NCBI GenBank assembly: GCA_029706075.1 | Contig: JAINUG010000015.1 | Span: forward strand, 1,707,715-1,771,714 | Origin: Aldrovandia affinis | Lineage: Eukaryota > Chordata > Actinopteri > Notacanthiformes > Halosauridae | DNA: 64,000 bases | Direction of reading: 5' to 3' | Shown: one piece after another, positions 1 to 13,129 of the stretch | How the letters are laid out: every line of letters begins with the position of its first letter | Numbering within the stretch: position 1 is the first letter of the stretch | Notes under the pieces: model-generated | What the model saw: only the letters and a program-made list of their open reading frames with translations | Databases searched by the model: none | Told to the model about the DNA's origin: nothing | Translations under genes and position numbers: made by a program

Positions 1-489
1 ATAGAATATTGCATAATATTGCCCAACTCAACTTAAAATGGCATGGCACTTTTTTACTTCATAGTTTTTTTATTTGCTAATAACAGGTCAAGCTAGCACT
101 GATTTTGTCCAACTGTGAATAACTTTTGCTGCAATGCAGAGATGTTAAGTCTCCAAGGGGCGTTACCTTCAGGCATGATTGTACATAGGTTAACCATTTC
201 ATATCACACTGTTAGTCAGTTTTTATGAAGAGAATTCATGTTCTTTCTTTGTTAGACATCACTTTGAACCTTTACCCCTCACCACAAGTGTCTCACATTT
301 TACATTTGGCATATTGCATTTAAACAAGCAAAAATCTGTCATTGATATTCAACATTTAATGTTAAATGTAAAATGTAAGATGTAAGATGAGGAAATACAA
401 ATATTTGTAAATAATGTAAACATATTCCTGGAAGCACATTCGTACAATAATTGAGAAAAGATGTATTGAAATGTTGCCATTTTAACTGT

Positions 490-517
490 AATGTTGCCAT
501 ATTAATATGGCAACATT
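490..517. repeat. Perfect 28-bp palindrome
   Basis: The arms AATGTTGCCATATT read the same on both strands without a spacer. A third copy of ATGTTGCCAT lies just upstream at 470-479. It may be the end of a small foldback element or a chance structure. Confidence 0.7.
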
Positions 518-1979
518 ATAGTATATTTTTGTTGACATACTTTTTTCCCACATACTTGCACCCAAAGCATTTTTCAAATGCTGCATCACATTGCTGTGAC
601 ATCAGGTTTCCTAGCAATGCTACACCAGGATCCACCACTAAATATTTATTGAGATAGAACAGACAGAGATGTATAAAAAGGTAAATATTAAATGATATAA
701 AGTGCTTATGCATTTCAAATTGTATTCATGTCATACATATTACATGACATTTCATTTTTTGTTTGTTAAAGTCGAAAGCTTTGTGTTCAAAAGTTGGGCG
801 TGAATTCAATCTGGGCTACTTAGGACAGGGTCAGATTGTGGCTTTTTAGATGAGCCAAATGTGTTCGAAACATACTTGGACTAATAAACCTTCAAGCAAA
901 TACCCACTTTACTACTTTTACTTATTTTTAACAGCTTTCCATCCCTTATTTTACTTTTCGTCCAACTTGGAATACCCAATCATGTTTGTCCTGACCACTG
1001 CAATGCCATCGTCCGTCAACTCGGTAAAGCGCAGATGAGCACACACACTTTTTTCCCACTGCAGTCCACTGTTCTTGCACAGCCGTAGCGTCAGAGGACC
1101 GCAGTTCTTGCACAGCTGGCACAGGCAAAATGCAGATGCCCAACCAACCAGAGGGGGCACTGGTGTGCAATGAGATAACCCTACTGATTGAACCCACTCC
1201 TCCCTGGGCAACGCTACAGCCAATTACACATTCCTCACACAAAACCAGCAGTCAAGTCAGTACTGGCACAGCCAGGATTCCTGCAGCAAGGCCTAAAGCT
1301 CTAGCTGGATGCTGCACTCAAACTTTCACTTCATAGAAAATGTTACTTTGTATACATATTTTTAAACAAATTAATATCAGAATTGTTTATAGAATTTAGG
1401 TTTATGTGAACAGCTCCCGTTAGTCCCGCAGAAAATTAATGGGAGCAAGTTCATTTGTTTAGACACAAAGAAACGGTGGCTTTGTCTCTTGCCAGGAAAG
1501 TGACAAAAGGACTTCACCAGCATAATGTTATGGGTTCTCATTGGTATTTGCAGTGGAAAAAACAGAGTCATTGCACATCACCCCTCAAGTTAAAGTGCAA
1601 TGGCCAGAATGAGTTAAAATCAACACCATTATTTCTTGAGTGGAGCAGAGCAGAGGTATCCCTGCTCAGAATTACATTCAACGGTCACGGTGCTGTCACG
1701 GCAACTCTGTAAAACGTACAATGGTGTGAAACAAATATCAGTTGGTAGGTACGGTAGTCGTCGACGGTGGTTTAAATCACTTTAAAACAAAGCGTTCGGA
1801 ATGTCCGCCTGCAAATAATATGAATCACCTTATACGGCTTCCCGTTTACTTCAAATTACATAACGTAGCACACGATGTGCCAGCAGTGATCGGGGAGACC
1901 GTGCAGTGAATGGCGCCCGCTCGGACATCGTGGGACGCAGTGCAGGCGGTGACTGTTAAGGCGAGTGAATAAGTGCACG

Positions 1980-2280
1980 TTTAAAAGGAGCGAGGAGGGG
2001 TGTTCACTTCCGCTCTAAATTCACACCGGCACTCATACAGATATATACATTTATGCACAATGCGTTTCTGATGAAAAATCTCCCTGAAGAGTGATCGTGA
2101 ACTGATACGGAGGAAGGAGTGTTTGTCAGTCAGCTGTGCGTGAGCCATCAGAGAGACGGAGGCAGAAAAAGGCAGCCGAAATTTGGTTTCACGCGAGGGA
2201 AATCAGACCCATGCGCGGAGTATGTGACGGCGCACATGAAGGGATGCAAGTCTGTTTCCAAGACGACAGTTCGGGGTAAG
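1980..2280 (+). promoter_or_regulatory. Promoter-like patch with possible first exon
   Basis: A TATA-like TTTAAAAGG at about 1980-1988 sits downstream of CpG-rich sequence (1750-1960). About 285 bases further on, CAGTTCGG is followed by GGTAAGA (2274-2280), a plausible splice donor. This is the pattern of a promoter with a first exon on the plus strand. No open frame of note and no partner exon were found. The idea of a transcript antisense to prkcb is inference only. Confidence 0.2.
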
Positions 2281-2769
2281 ATCTGCGCTTACAGAGGATG
2301 AGCGCTGTGCGGATACACCTTTTGGGCTTTGTTACAACACAGCGCGCGGTTCAAAACATTTATATAATGCAAAACGCCGTGCTCCTGCTGTGTGCGAGGG
2401 CTCTTAACTTCGCAAGCCCTGCTGGAATGAAGTGGCCCAATCAGACAGGCAGATGTGCTTATTCCCTGACAGAGCTGAGCATGGAATTAGTCTAATACTG
2501 GCCTTTGGTGCATTGCTAAGGCCATCAGCTTTGCTGTGTGTACATGGTTTACCCAACTATACATTATCATTCGGCTTGATGTTTTATTTTTGTCCCTGAG
2601 ACCAAATCTAGGTGCACTAGAGAACTAGAATTAAATCACAGTCTTTTACCAGACAACATTCATTTGGGCATGTCTTTCTGCTTAGCCTCTGGAGGTCAAA
2701 TATGATACATGTGAGATGCATTTTAAATGATAACAGTAATACATTACCCTTAATGGACATCATTAATGT

Positions 2770-2895
2770 CCCTCTCTCTCCCCTCCATCTTCTCTTTCTC
2801 TCTCACTCTCCCTCTCCCTCTCCTGGTCCCTCTCTCTCTCCCCCCCTCTCCCTCCCCTGGCCCCCCATCTCCTTCTCCAGTCCCTCGCTCTGCCC
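2770..2895. repeat. Pyrimidine-rich simple sequence
   Basis: An imperfect CTCTCCC repeat tract of about 125 bases, almost free of purines on the plus strand. Other sequence around it (2301-3618) shows no gene or recognised element. Confidence 0.8.
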
Positions 2896-3630
2896 TCTCT
2901 TCATGAGAAACCCCACTGTTTATCCACCCAGCTGTGCTCTTTCCTCTCCAAGGATCAGCATGCCCTTTAACAGTGAACAGGGAGAGACAATCACAAACAG
3001 CAACAAGCCATTAACCTCAGAGAGGCGGGGCACCGCCATCTTTACTACAGTCCCTCACCATTCTGACCTAGCGGAGCTGCAGGAAACAGAACAGACAGTG
3101 ATGCATGCTGTATGGAAGTACAGGAACTCACTTAATTATGTTAATATCAGGGTTACGAGTAGCATCAGTGTCATTTTCAGCATCGGCAGTTCCAATTTTA
3201 TGTACGTCATCCTCAGTTGTCAAAGTCTAAGATCAGATAGGTTCCTCGTGCTTAATTTCCGCCTTTAGCCACCATCTTAACCTTTGGATACACACAAAAT
3301 ATCAATATTGGTCAGGGACCTCCTCGCCTGATTAAGGCGATCAGCTGGTACAGAATGTCAACGAATCAATTAACTTGGAATGTGGCCCATCCTGCAGAGC
3401 TTCAGCGATTTTCTTATTCCCTGCATGCATGCCCGCCCCCCTCCCTCCCTCTTTCCCTTCCACAGCTCTGTGTCAATATTTCCCATCGTATCCAAGCCTC
3501 TTACAGTAATCTATTAACTGTGGTCATGGTTGAGAAGCCTTCAACCTGATGTTACGCAACATCTCCTCCTAAAAAAACAAACAAGCAGGATGGAGAGGAA
3601 AATAAATAGATATTATCTACTGTGGTTCCT

Positions 3631-4018
3631 TTTTTTCTTTTTTCTTTTTTAAAATAAATTGTTCCAGATTTTTTACAGTTTTTCTCCCAATTTAGTGTGC
3701 AATTTTTCTATCAATTTGCTCTCCCCAGAAACTCGCCGACCATCCTCCGGTCCGCTATTCCTCCAGGTGATGATCTGCCTCCTCCTGGGACGGAACTCGC
3801 CTATTATTTTGTCCACAGGGAAGTCCTCCATGCTCCTCAGCGAGCTCGTGCCGGCACACCCTTCCGCCTCCCCCTGGGGCGGGCAGACAAATGCAGTGCC
3901 AAATCGGGGCTCCTGACCAGGGCCGGTCTGGCAGAGTCGGGTTTCGAACCGCGACCGCAACACTCACAAAGCACAAGTCAAAGCCAGTTAGATCGCTATG
4001 CTATCTGAGGCCGAATCG
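3631..4018 (-). mobile_element. tRNA-derived SINE, full length, with target duplication
   Basis: Read on the minus strand, the element starts with a tRNA-like head: TAGCATAGCGATCTAACTGG resembles an A box and GGTTCGAAACC a B box for RNA polymerase III. A GC-rich body with CCCGCCCCAGGG follows, then AAATTGGGAGAAAA and an A-rich end. It is flanked by ACTGTGGTTCCT (3619-3630) and ACTGTGGTTTCT (4019-4030), a 12-bp target duplication with one mismatch. The body and tail match the copies at 56138-56453 and 58077-58192. Such elements are mobilised by LINE machinery. The family name is not known to me. Confidence 0.8.
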
Positions 4019-4551
4019 ACTGTGGTTTCTGAGGTAAGTAAATGCAGATGGGTCAGTCATCCCAAGACAGAAGCCCTTTTCGTGTCAAACGCCATCAAAT
4101 GAGCAAATGAATTTATGAGCTGACCTTTGCCCTCTCAACACTCTCCATACCACAGACCGAGAAGTATTGGAAATCAGATCCGCGTGGTACCCTTTCACAT
4201 TTCATCAGGCAAAGCTACCTTTAATCGGATGTGACCTTTCGTGCCCGGTATACAACAGTGTGTCAAAATGGAGGACAGTGACAAGCACTCTCACTCTGTA
4301 TTGATGCAAATGATCTTTGCATTTGGCTACAACAGCAACAGATGCCATTACAAAGATGGGAGATAAGGAGCAAGAGGCTTTATGAAACCACAAGAAGGCA
4401 AAGACAGCAGCAGCGTTGTAGCTCGCTGACAGCAGCAGCAGCGCCGGCACGTAACCAGACAAACAGGAAATGTCGGGAGGACATGGAAGCACGGAAAACA
4501 TTTTTTAAGTTCCGTGATTAACTAAGCCACCATGATTGGCACACCAGAGCA

Positions 4552-4667
4552 CACTGTCAATTCACTAGCTATGAACCAGCACAAAGCTTTAACCATTCTC
4601 CTGATTATCACTGTCAATTCACTAGCTATGAACCAGCACAAAGCTTTAACCATTCTCCTGATTATCA
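4552..4667. repeat. Exact 57-bp tandem duplication
   Basis: A unit beginning CACTGTCAATTCACTAGC occurs twice head to tail with no mismatch (4552-4608 and 4609-4665, with two further matching bases). The perfect identity means either recent duplication or an assembly artefact. No gene is involved. Confidence 0.95.
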
Positions 4668-5309
4668 GGGAGGACAAGTTGACACAATGTCAAAAGAGCA
4701 TTTTCATCCTGAATGTCAAATTCTTGCAGGATATTATCCAAATATCCAAAACAAAGCAACGGCGCAGTCAACAACTGATCAACAAAGTGAAGCAAACACT
4801 TTTTCATACATCGAAGAATATAACTTCATTCATCATTCATCAAAGAGGCAGATTTGTTTTTACAAAATGTATTTGTAGGGGGAGAAAAAAAAAGTTCACC
4901 TGTGGTATTTTGATCACTCCCATTCCCTCGCAAATTAATGGTACCAGCTACTTTGACAATAACACCTGGGCTCCCCAAAAAAAGTGAGAATGTAAAGTTC
5001 CCCTCAGGCTATGCCTCTGTTCCCAGCACTGCATGGCTGTTCATTTCAACCCCCTCTGCTAGACTATTCAGACCTCACCATTGACCAGAACAGAGCACAT
5101 GAGAAAAGAAAAACCCACATGACCTACAGGCCTAGACAGGTTTTGACAGGGTGTGGCATACATGTGTTAAAAGGGAAAAATAATTCATTATAAATACTTA
5201 AGGACTGGATCTGCTGGTCACGTCATGGTGCACACAGCCTGGTATTTGTGAAATGCATGATAATGTGCATCCTTGGGTTGGCTAGATGCAGCACTAGATA
5301 CTCTTTAGA

Positions 5310-5379
5310 TTAGGACATGATGAGCCTAGATGGGCTGAACGGCCCGTTCTCATCATTATGTATTCTTATGTTCTTATAC
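5310..5379 (+). repeat. Tail of an interspersed repeat (CR1/LINE-like 3' end)
   Basis: The stretch with GGGCTGAACGGCCCGTTCTC followed by imperfect ATTCTTATG repeats is a 3' tail that I recall from fish interspersed repeats with short 8-9-base terminal repeats, as in CR1-type LINEs and SINEs that use them. Only the tail is recognisable. The family name is not certain. Confidence 0.4.
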
Positions 5380-6599
5380 GGAGCCACATGTAAAAGCAGG
5401 CATCAAAGAGCCACCTGGGCACCCACAGGGGTGACCCTTTCCAGACCGACGTGAAGGTGGCACGGACCGCCGACCGAAGCTGGATACGGGGCGGGCATTC
5501 GCTGCGGTCTGGAAAGGGGTTGGCAAACCGGTCGCGGTCTGGCGTTCCACCTCTCCGTGCCATCTACGCGCGGCGATCCTCTAAACGTGTCAAGCGCGTC
5601 GAGCCCGTTCTTTCCTCGCGATTAGCATCTAGCGAGCTCCCCAGTGGTTCGGCGAATCAGTCGTCCTGATCGAAGCTCGTATCCGAGGCATCTTCACAGC
5701 GGTCCCTCCTCTGTGCCAGAGCTCCAGAACTACGCCGTTGGCACACATCTGCTGGGGTGCGGAGGAGGCGGCGTTTAGATTCAGGAACTGCAGTAAGTAA
5801 CTGCTTAAAGCTCCGCCGTGCGCCGGCGCCACTCTAAAGAGGCTCGAAAATCGCACCGCCGGTTCCCCCTTTCGCATTGAAAGCGGCGCTGCACACTACA
5901 CAGGTAATCCGGGCACAATGTGCACGCCTCATTATGCAGGCGCTTATGTGCTTGTGATGTGGAGGAGTGCCAGCAATGGAAGCGCGACAGCGTTCAGCAG
6001 AGACACCAGAACCTGTACAGTATCTGAATAAACGCGCGCGCACGGAATACAATATAATAATATCGGAATAATCAGGCACAAAAAACGGGGCAATTTTAAG
6101 GATGCAGTGTATAAATATGTCAGGATTATGGGTTAGTCATTGACGAGGGAAGGCGACCGCCAGCTCCGCTTCTGTCCCAGCACGCCCTTCACACCCCATT
6201 AGCCTATCCCTTTATTTTCTGACACTTAACACTCGTGACATTTGTCTACAGCCTAACAGCCCCGATCTACTCACTAGGCAAAACCAGCAAACGAAACAAA
6301 ATGTGTTGAAATCCACGTCGAACGCTCAGAACTGATGGATCTGTGGGTTGTTATCGAAGGCTGACGTCTCCAATTGTCATGCCTGACAAGTGAAACAACG
6401 ATCTCTGATACGTGAAACAATCAGAGGCGTGGACGTTTTATTCTTCTCCCTTCCTGTCTGGGAATGAAAATGGACTCAAATCGATCTGAATGTGCACGTC
6501 GTTGTGCATCTGTTTGAATACAATATTGGAATTAGCTGTGCTTTTCCCTCATCGAATAGAAAGAGACAGCGAGCGTGAATTGGGGCCCAATACAAATTA

Positions 6600-7210
6600 T
6601 CCAAAGAAGTTAAATTATATTATCGTAACGAAATGCCGGGGAGGAAAGCACGTGTGAATCACAGGACTGAGTGCCAAACAAGCGCCAAGCCCTGCTACGG
6701 ATGCAGAAGTGTGGCACTACTCATAGAGCCTCGCGGTCACTGTCGGACGTGTGAATGTTCAGAGGGAAGCGGCGGCCCTTTGACTCGCATGCGAAAGGGG
6801 AAACGATTTGGATACGCCTTGACAACAGAGCTTCTTTTGTTTACGCGATTACACCTTTGTAAATAATGGGCAGAGAGTGAGGCCGGCGGTGGTTGCTACA
6901 ACGCGGACACAAAAAGTGAACGTATTTTAGCGCGGGCGATCGCTGTTCTGGGGGCGGAGCGCCCCACACGGACACGGTCCCATGACACGCGTTGCCATTC
7001 TGGACACGTCTCAGCCCCGGGATTGCACCCTGTCTGTGCTGCAGACACCCAGAGAGAGATCGAGTCCACCGAGCTGCTGCTGCTGCGGTTTCCCTCACAG
7101 CGTCGGGACAGATCGAGCTCGATGATAGGAGAGAGACGTTTAGAAAGGGGGACCAAAAAGAAAGGAGAGGGGCAGAGCAGAGAGGAAGATATTAGAACAA
7201 GCGGGTGAGA
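6600..7210 (+). promoter_or_regulatory. CpG-island-like region in prkcb intron 1
   Basis: CpG is dense here, with a GC box (GGGGGCGGAGC near 6951) and a downstream purine-rich stretch (7040-7200) resembling a 5' UTR. It ends at AGCGGGTGAGAAAA, which could be a GTGAGA donor at about 7205. A short CTG triplet run lies near 7068-7083. This may be an alternative promoter or a CpG island over a regulatory element inside the intron. No coding frame can be assigned. Confidence 0.35.
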
Positions 7211-7904
7211 AAAGGAGGAAGAATCCCTGATTGGCGCCGTTAGTGTTATTCTGGCTGTCGAGGTGTCTGGAGTATGGTCTCCCATTATGAGAGCACAAAA
7301 ACGGTGCCTTCCGCCGTCTTACAGTTCAAGAATAGGTTTCCGAAGGCCAGGAAAAAAGATACTCCAGGCAGAGCTCCAGGTAGGCGGCAAGTATTGACAA
7401 TGTGACAAAACTGACAATTCAGCCCCCCAGAAATATTCAGACATAAAACAGCGCTTTGAATTCCTTCAGCTCCTTTAATAGATTTGAAATCCCCCCCCTC
7501 CCCCTCACCGAGGTAACTCAGTCCTAATAGTCTTGTAAGAGATTCGCCTTTAATGGTAAAACACAATAGGCTCTCGGTGACCGTAACCGCCTCTCCATTA
7601 CCGTCTGCGACGGCGGTGGGGCTTTAAAGACAGAGGCGTCCTCGTACGCCTGGGGGGTGTGAAGCGCAGGACTAAATGGATTAGGGCTGATTTTATCCCG
7701 CGCTCCTGCCTGCACTACGGAGCGGGGCCTTGCTGAGTGGATTACTCCAGCTGATCCTGCGATGGAGGGAGATAACGCTCCGGTATAGAGCGCTCATAAT
7801 GCGGTCTCACTCGACAGCCCGCCTCTCGCTGCTCATCAGAAGCAAATAGCACCAGAGGAAACGCAATAGCAGTAAATGGCCCCTTTTCCTCCACGGTGTG
7901 CACG

Positions 7905-7996
7905 CACGCGCACACACACACACACACAGGTAATGTATACACAAGCCTTTCACCCATACTCTCACATACACACACAGGTAACATATACACAGGTCT

Positions 7997-8045
<49 letters not shown>
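7905..8045. repeat. (CA)n microsatellite cluster
   Basis: Two CA runs (about 7905-7928 and 7989-8045) are separated by CA-rich sequence with repeated ATACACA words. Looser CA-rich sequence continues at 8385-8480. The long open frames across it are products of the repeat. Confidence 0.95.
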
Positions 8046-8048
<3 letters not shown>

Positions 8049-8499
8049 TTTTCACTAGTTATCTTTTTTTTTTTTGCACAGAGCCATCCGCTGATACAGC
8101 CAAATTGTGTTTGAAAGTACAAACAAATCCTCTGACACACGAGCACAAACAACCAGAGTTAGCCTGTGCGCGCAGCCGTCAGAGAGATGCAGAGGGTCGG
8201 CAGTCAGCGGGCTTTTAAAAAACATCCTGTGTGAATACCGCAGAGAGCAGAGTAGAAATAGACTGGCTTGGATCGCAGCCATGCACCTCCTCTATCACAT
8301 TTAAAATAAAGGAGGAATCAGGATCAATAACCACCCCTGGCTCCTCTCATAGACCCCTGCCCGCTGGCCAAGTAAACACGCGCAGCACACAAACACACAC
8401 AACAATTACAAACACACTCACAGACACGACCATACACACATTCTCACACATACATACGCGCACACAAACGCACGCACTGCAGTGTTTGGACGCATGTGT

Positions 8500-11400
8500 G
8501 CATGCAGAACAAATGAAGCCAATGAAACAATTATTCCCAAAACATAGCAGCAATGCTGTTTAACACTTTTGTAGTACTTAAGGGGTTAACTAAAAACAGA
8601 GCTGTATTTTGCTAATAATAGATCTCTGGAATTGATTGAGCACTGGAGTGAAGTCCCCTGTCACATCAATACAAGGTTTCATTTCAGAACCAGGAAAATC
8701 ATTTACGCAGATCGCTCGAAAGCTGCGAAAACTATGACTACGACCTCGTTTCGATCAATATGCATTTCTTATTCCTAACAGGGGAATGGCCATTTCAACA
8801 GTCCTTGCCTTCGGTGCTGGTGGCACACCAGCGGGGGGACATCCGGGAGCAGAGTGTTTAGTCACATGGGTGATTATGCAATCACAGCGGCGGCAAGCTG
8901 AATCAATGAGCAGTTTGCCCGCTGCGCATCAGGTCACTCAATACACTTCTTAAATTAAATGCCTTGGTGAATGCTCGCGGAACTCTGGCCCTCATGCTAT
9001 TCACAACACGGGGTGAGTCCAAGTATTCACGCAATCTGGGTCTGTGGTACAAATACCTGGACAGGTCCACACCTGCCATATCGCCTCCAGCTAAAGCAGA
9101 AAGCAATTTGCCCCACGAACACATTGTCGTTAGGCCGGGCCACATTCTGTTCGCCTGCGTGGAATGACCAAAATGCACCTCCCCGACAACGTCATATGAC
9201 AAAAATCCAGTTTCCATTGAGTAGGAATAAAACTACCGAAAGAAACGGCTTAGCACAGCGAAGCACTGCCCTTACGCTGAATACCTTTCACCGCGGAGTC
9301 GAGTTAGCACTCGACAACTCAGGTCGTGGTGACCGTGCGCAGCCCCTGCGGGAGGGCCTAACGAACTGCGGCCCAACAGCCAGAGTCCAAACTCAATTAA
9401 CCGTTTCTGCCTGCCAAACGGACCGCAGTGAGCGCACAGGTGGTCTGGAACGGCCGCAGCCGCAAAGCTGGAACGGGTTAGTGCCTTAAAGACAAGGTGG
9501 AGAAAGCTATGAAAGGGGGATGCAGTCTGCCATTCCAGGAACACATTGTATGATTCATTCATTCATTCATTGTCGAACAACATTTGAACGGTTTCCCGTC
9601 CCCCAAAAAAAGGAACGTTTCATCATCTCAGGGGTGGGGTTTAGTTTTATTTACGTTCTGCTTTTTCAAAAGAGCGGGAAATAAGGGGAGCCAACCCCCT
9701 TCTAACTGAGGAGACCCCGTGATTGGAGGAAACCTCTGGTCCACCGCTGAGGTAGATAATATGTATTTATGTTTAGTAGCCAACACCGCTACACGACATA
9801 ATGGGTGAAGGGGTTATTGCTGATCTGAGATCAGCGGCACTGTCCCAGATCTCTTAAGTGGAAGAATGTGGCATGGTGAAATGGGATTAATGGCGCGGGG
9901 CGGAGCGGGGTTGATGTGATTAGCCCATGACACCTCACCAGGCGGGCTCAGTCTGGCCCACAGAAAGAGAAGCTGAGTTGCCATGTGCTTTTTGACCCTG
10001 CACGTTCAGGGTGCCTTGAGCCGAATCGGCCCAGATGAAGTGCACAGTCAGCATGTAACCAACCCCTCTCACCTTTGACCCCGGCCTACTCAACAGCCAT
10101 TCAGCAGCTCTATATCAACGCTCTTCTTTCAAGAAAACTGCCAGCTCTTAAGGCCTAATTGGTACTTGGCAGGTGGAGGGAAAAATAGAGAGAACAAAAG
10201 AGACAGAGAGGGGGAGAGAACAGAGAAAAAGAAAGCGGGGGAGGGGGGTGAAGCAAGAGACGGGCAGGTTCGGGGTAAAGGCCGTCCGCGCGCAGTACGA
10301 GTGGGTGTTCGAGCGGAGCCCTGAGACTGCTCTACGCGTAGAGCCACTCCAATAAGACCGAGCTTCGCACGGGCAGCAGAGACAACGCATCCAGCCTCGG
10401 CGACAGCAAAGATAAAGGATCAAACTGGGGCAGACTGGCTCCGAAATCTGATCAAAGCACCCTTCACATTATACTTGCCAAAAAGGTGTTTATCGGGTGC
10501 GGCCTCTTTGCTAAACACCATCACCATACCTTCACAGGTGCGAGGCCGATAAGGAGGAGTGGAAGGGCTACGGGGACGGGGAGGGGGGGGACTTTCTGTG
10601 GCTCCGTCACGATAGCCTGCCCACGCGCGCTCTAGCTACCGCCTCCCTAATGGGTCTCCACGCCCTCAGAGGGGAACCAAAGTTTCCCTGTCACTTCTCT
10701 TTCTGGCGAAGCCGAGCCCCGTGGTGCGGTGGATTAAAATAAACCCCTCGACGAGCGCGCAACGAGATAATTACGCAGGGAGAGGCGGGGGGAAGCGTGT
10801 TGGGGTCCACGGATCTCGATACCAGATGCAGACCTCAGTAGGGGTGACTGGAGCTGCCATTTTGGGAGAGGAGAACGGAATCGCGAAGAAACAAGAAGGC
10901 GAAGGGGCGAAAGGAGTTTAGTCCAAAAAGCAGAAGGAGTTATCGCATGGGAGTGTTTGTATTACGTGTTGCGAGGAGGACCGGAAGGCAGCCTTCTTCA
11001 AAGAGCCGCTTCTCTCTGAAATGTAGGGAAGCGCACTGCAGACGTTCTCTGGATACTGGAAAATTGCACTCTTAAAAAATATACCAGGCATTTCAGGGGG
11101 AACAAAGTCTTTGTGAAAATCACCTTCCTTACCTTCCGTTTAAATTAACCGAGGTGTAGTTTGAGAAGCTGTGCCAATGTTTACCTGCTACACTTCAAAG
11201 AGCTGCGCTCCTGCCTTGGGATTTTCCACTTTTAAGAAGAATGGTATCCTATGACCGAGAGGTTTACTCTCGGCAATCTGCACCATAGGGCCCGCGTGTG
11301 CACCAGTTTCTGCTTCGCACAGATGCATTTGAGACGTGCAACTCGGATTCGTTCTCTTTTGTGCTGTGCCATTGTTGCAATGTGGTGACCTGTAGCTTAA

Positions 11401-12980
11401 TCCCATTCAGTGTGCAATGGACACCTGATTTATTTACAGAGGCAAAACAGCGAGTGGGGGCAGTATCAGGCGGTATTTAACCAGCGTGTGAGTGCGATGG
11501 AGGGCCTACAGTTAACATAGCATACAGCATAACATAGAGATAACGCCACAGCTGTCAGGTGAGCTGCAGTTTCAGTCACTGCATGCGCTTTATGGTTGCC
11601 GTTACGAAACAAACCCGTGGTGCCAGTGCGGGGAAGCAGGCCAGGAGACTCTGTCCTCTGCGCTTCATAGGGATAATCTCCAGGATGAATGGGACAGGAG
11701 CCCTCAGAGAGACGCAGACGTCATCGTTCCCGAATGCTCTTATTGACGCCGCTGTTAGCGTTGCCTTTTTTCTCTGTCCGTCCCGGTGCGGAGGAGAGGA
11801 GGGGGTGGGGGCGAGGCTGGCCCTTGCACGCTACACAGTCCTGACGGGCACCTGCAGGCAGCCGCAACGGGCATTACAAGAGGCGCTCACACAGGGTGTA
11901 AACAATGCCCTATTCTCCAGGCCATTTCAACACTTACCTGGCCCCTATTATTGCTATGATGGATCACATTCCCCATGCAGGTAGATATACTATGCTGTAC
12001 ACACCTGAAGGCAATGCACACATGTCTGCACTGTATCCAAACTGCTTATATTACAAAGTTTATCACATACTACTAATCAAATGACAACTACCAGTAATAA
12101 TCATGAATTATAATTGGAAAGTGGCCAAAGATGCCCAAGTTGCTCCAGTCACTGGAGAGGAGCAGTTTGTGTTGATCAAATAGGGGGATCAAATCAGTGC
12201 TCTGGATGTATTTGCACATGAGCCCACAGGTCTGTTCCCAACCAGCTAGATGTGAGCATACAGTGAGGGTACCTTCAGCCTCAAAATGTAGGGAAAACTC
12301 AGCAGTGGAGAGTCGTCAACACAGTGCCTTCCCACTTTCCCCCCTTTTGCACATGAAAAATGCTGTGGTGATTACAGCCCGGAGGAGTAGCTACGCTTCA
12401 ACGTTCACCTCACCTCCGAAACTGCCCTCCTCAGAACACCATCAGAATGCAGGAGAACGACTGAGAAACACCACTCCAAAAATCTGGATCTCCAAAAATC
12501 CAACCCGCCTTTCCAACCGGAACATCCTACCGAGTGGGATCAGCGCCAGATCCAGTCCACGCCTTGCGGGGAGTGTGTGACCTTCAAGCGAAAAACATAA
12601 ACCTGCTAGCCGGCACACTCATCATCTCCAGGGTGTACGCGTACGGGCGAGTTGCGTCAAACCTCTCCACACCTGTCAGTGGAGTGCGTTTCTGGTTTGG
12701 GCCCAGGGAACGGAATGACGATCCGCTGCCCGCTGCCATCTCTTCCGGCTCCCTCGCTCTGCTTGTCTGCCAGCTTGTGACTGGGACAAAGTCAGGGAGG
12801 CAAACTTCCATGAAGGTGTCCCTCAGGTTCGTCAGTTCCGTTATCGCTGTGGACCAAAGTTCATCATCGACAACACAGCTTTGCACAAAATTATATGTGC
12901 TGCACCTTCACCTAGCATGCTTCAGACCGGGTGTCCAGCTGTAGATAAGGGGCTGCTCTGAACTGCAAGCTATATATATA
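8500..12980. other. Intronic block without recognised genes
   Basis: The block has patches of high CpG (9.2-9.5, 10.2-10.9 and 12.5-12.8 kb) and purine-rich stretches (10.17-10.26 kb). The open frames have no recognisable domains and no consistent splice signals. It may include regulatory elements that only cross-species alignment would reveal. Confidence 0.5.
9551..9571. repeat. (ATTC)n microsatellite
   Basis: A run of about five tetranucleotide units. It lies in a CpG-moderate intronic block (8.5-10.1 kb) where I see no gene. Confidence 0.8.
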
Positions 12981-12982
12981 TA

Positions 12983-13128
12983 TGCCGTTCATCAGACGCT
13001 TTTATCCGAAGCGACTTACAGTAGTGACAGCGTACATTTTTCAGTATGCGTGGCCCCAATGGGAATTGAACCCACAACCTAAGCGTTTTCAGCGCCGTGC
13101 TCTACCTACTGAGCCACACAGAACCAAG
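12983..13128 (-). mobile_element. tRNA-derived SINE with L2-type tail
   Basis: On the minus strand the element begins with a tRNA-like head (GTGTGGCTCAGTAGGTAGAG, then GGTTCAATTCC), followed by a short body and the tail GTAAGTCGCTTCGGATAAAA and GCGTCTGATGAA. The tail closely matches the ends of the L2 LINE pieces at 27433-27475 and 55437-55475. This is the known way by which SINEs borrow LINE reverse transcriptase. Copies are also at 58988-59124 and 62574-62716. A TA microsatellite adjoins the tail. Confidence 0.75.
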
Positions 13129-13129
13129 C

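Noticed and set aside
3673-4008. Overlapping open frames on both strands at 3.7-4.0 kb
   Set aside because: They are translations of a GC-rich SINE body with clear target duplications.
6600-7210. Possible first coding exon in the CpG island
   Set aside because: No open frame with known sequence and no matching downstream exon; kept as promoter-like only.
7742-8152. Cysteine/valine-rich and threonine/histidine-rich proteins
   Set aside because: They are produced by the (CA)n microsatellites on both strands.
13080-13120. tRNA-like sequence that could be a tRNA gene
   Set aside because: It is the head of a SINE; the paired stems are worn and an L2-type tail follows.
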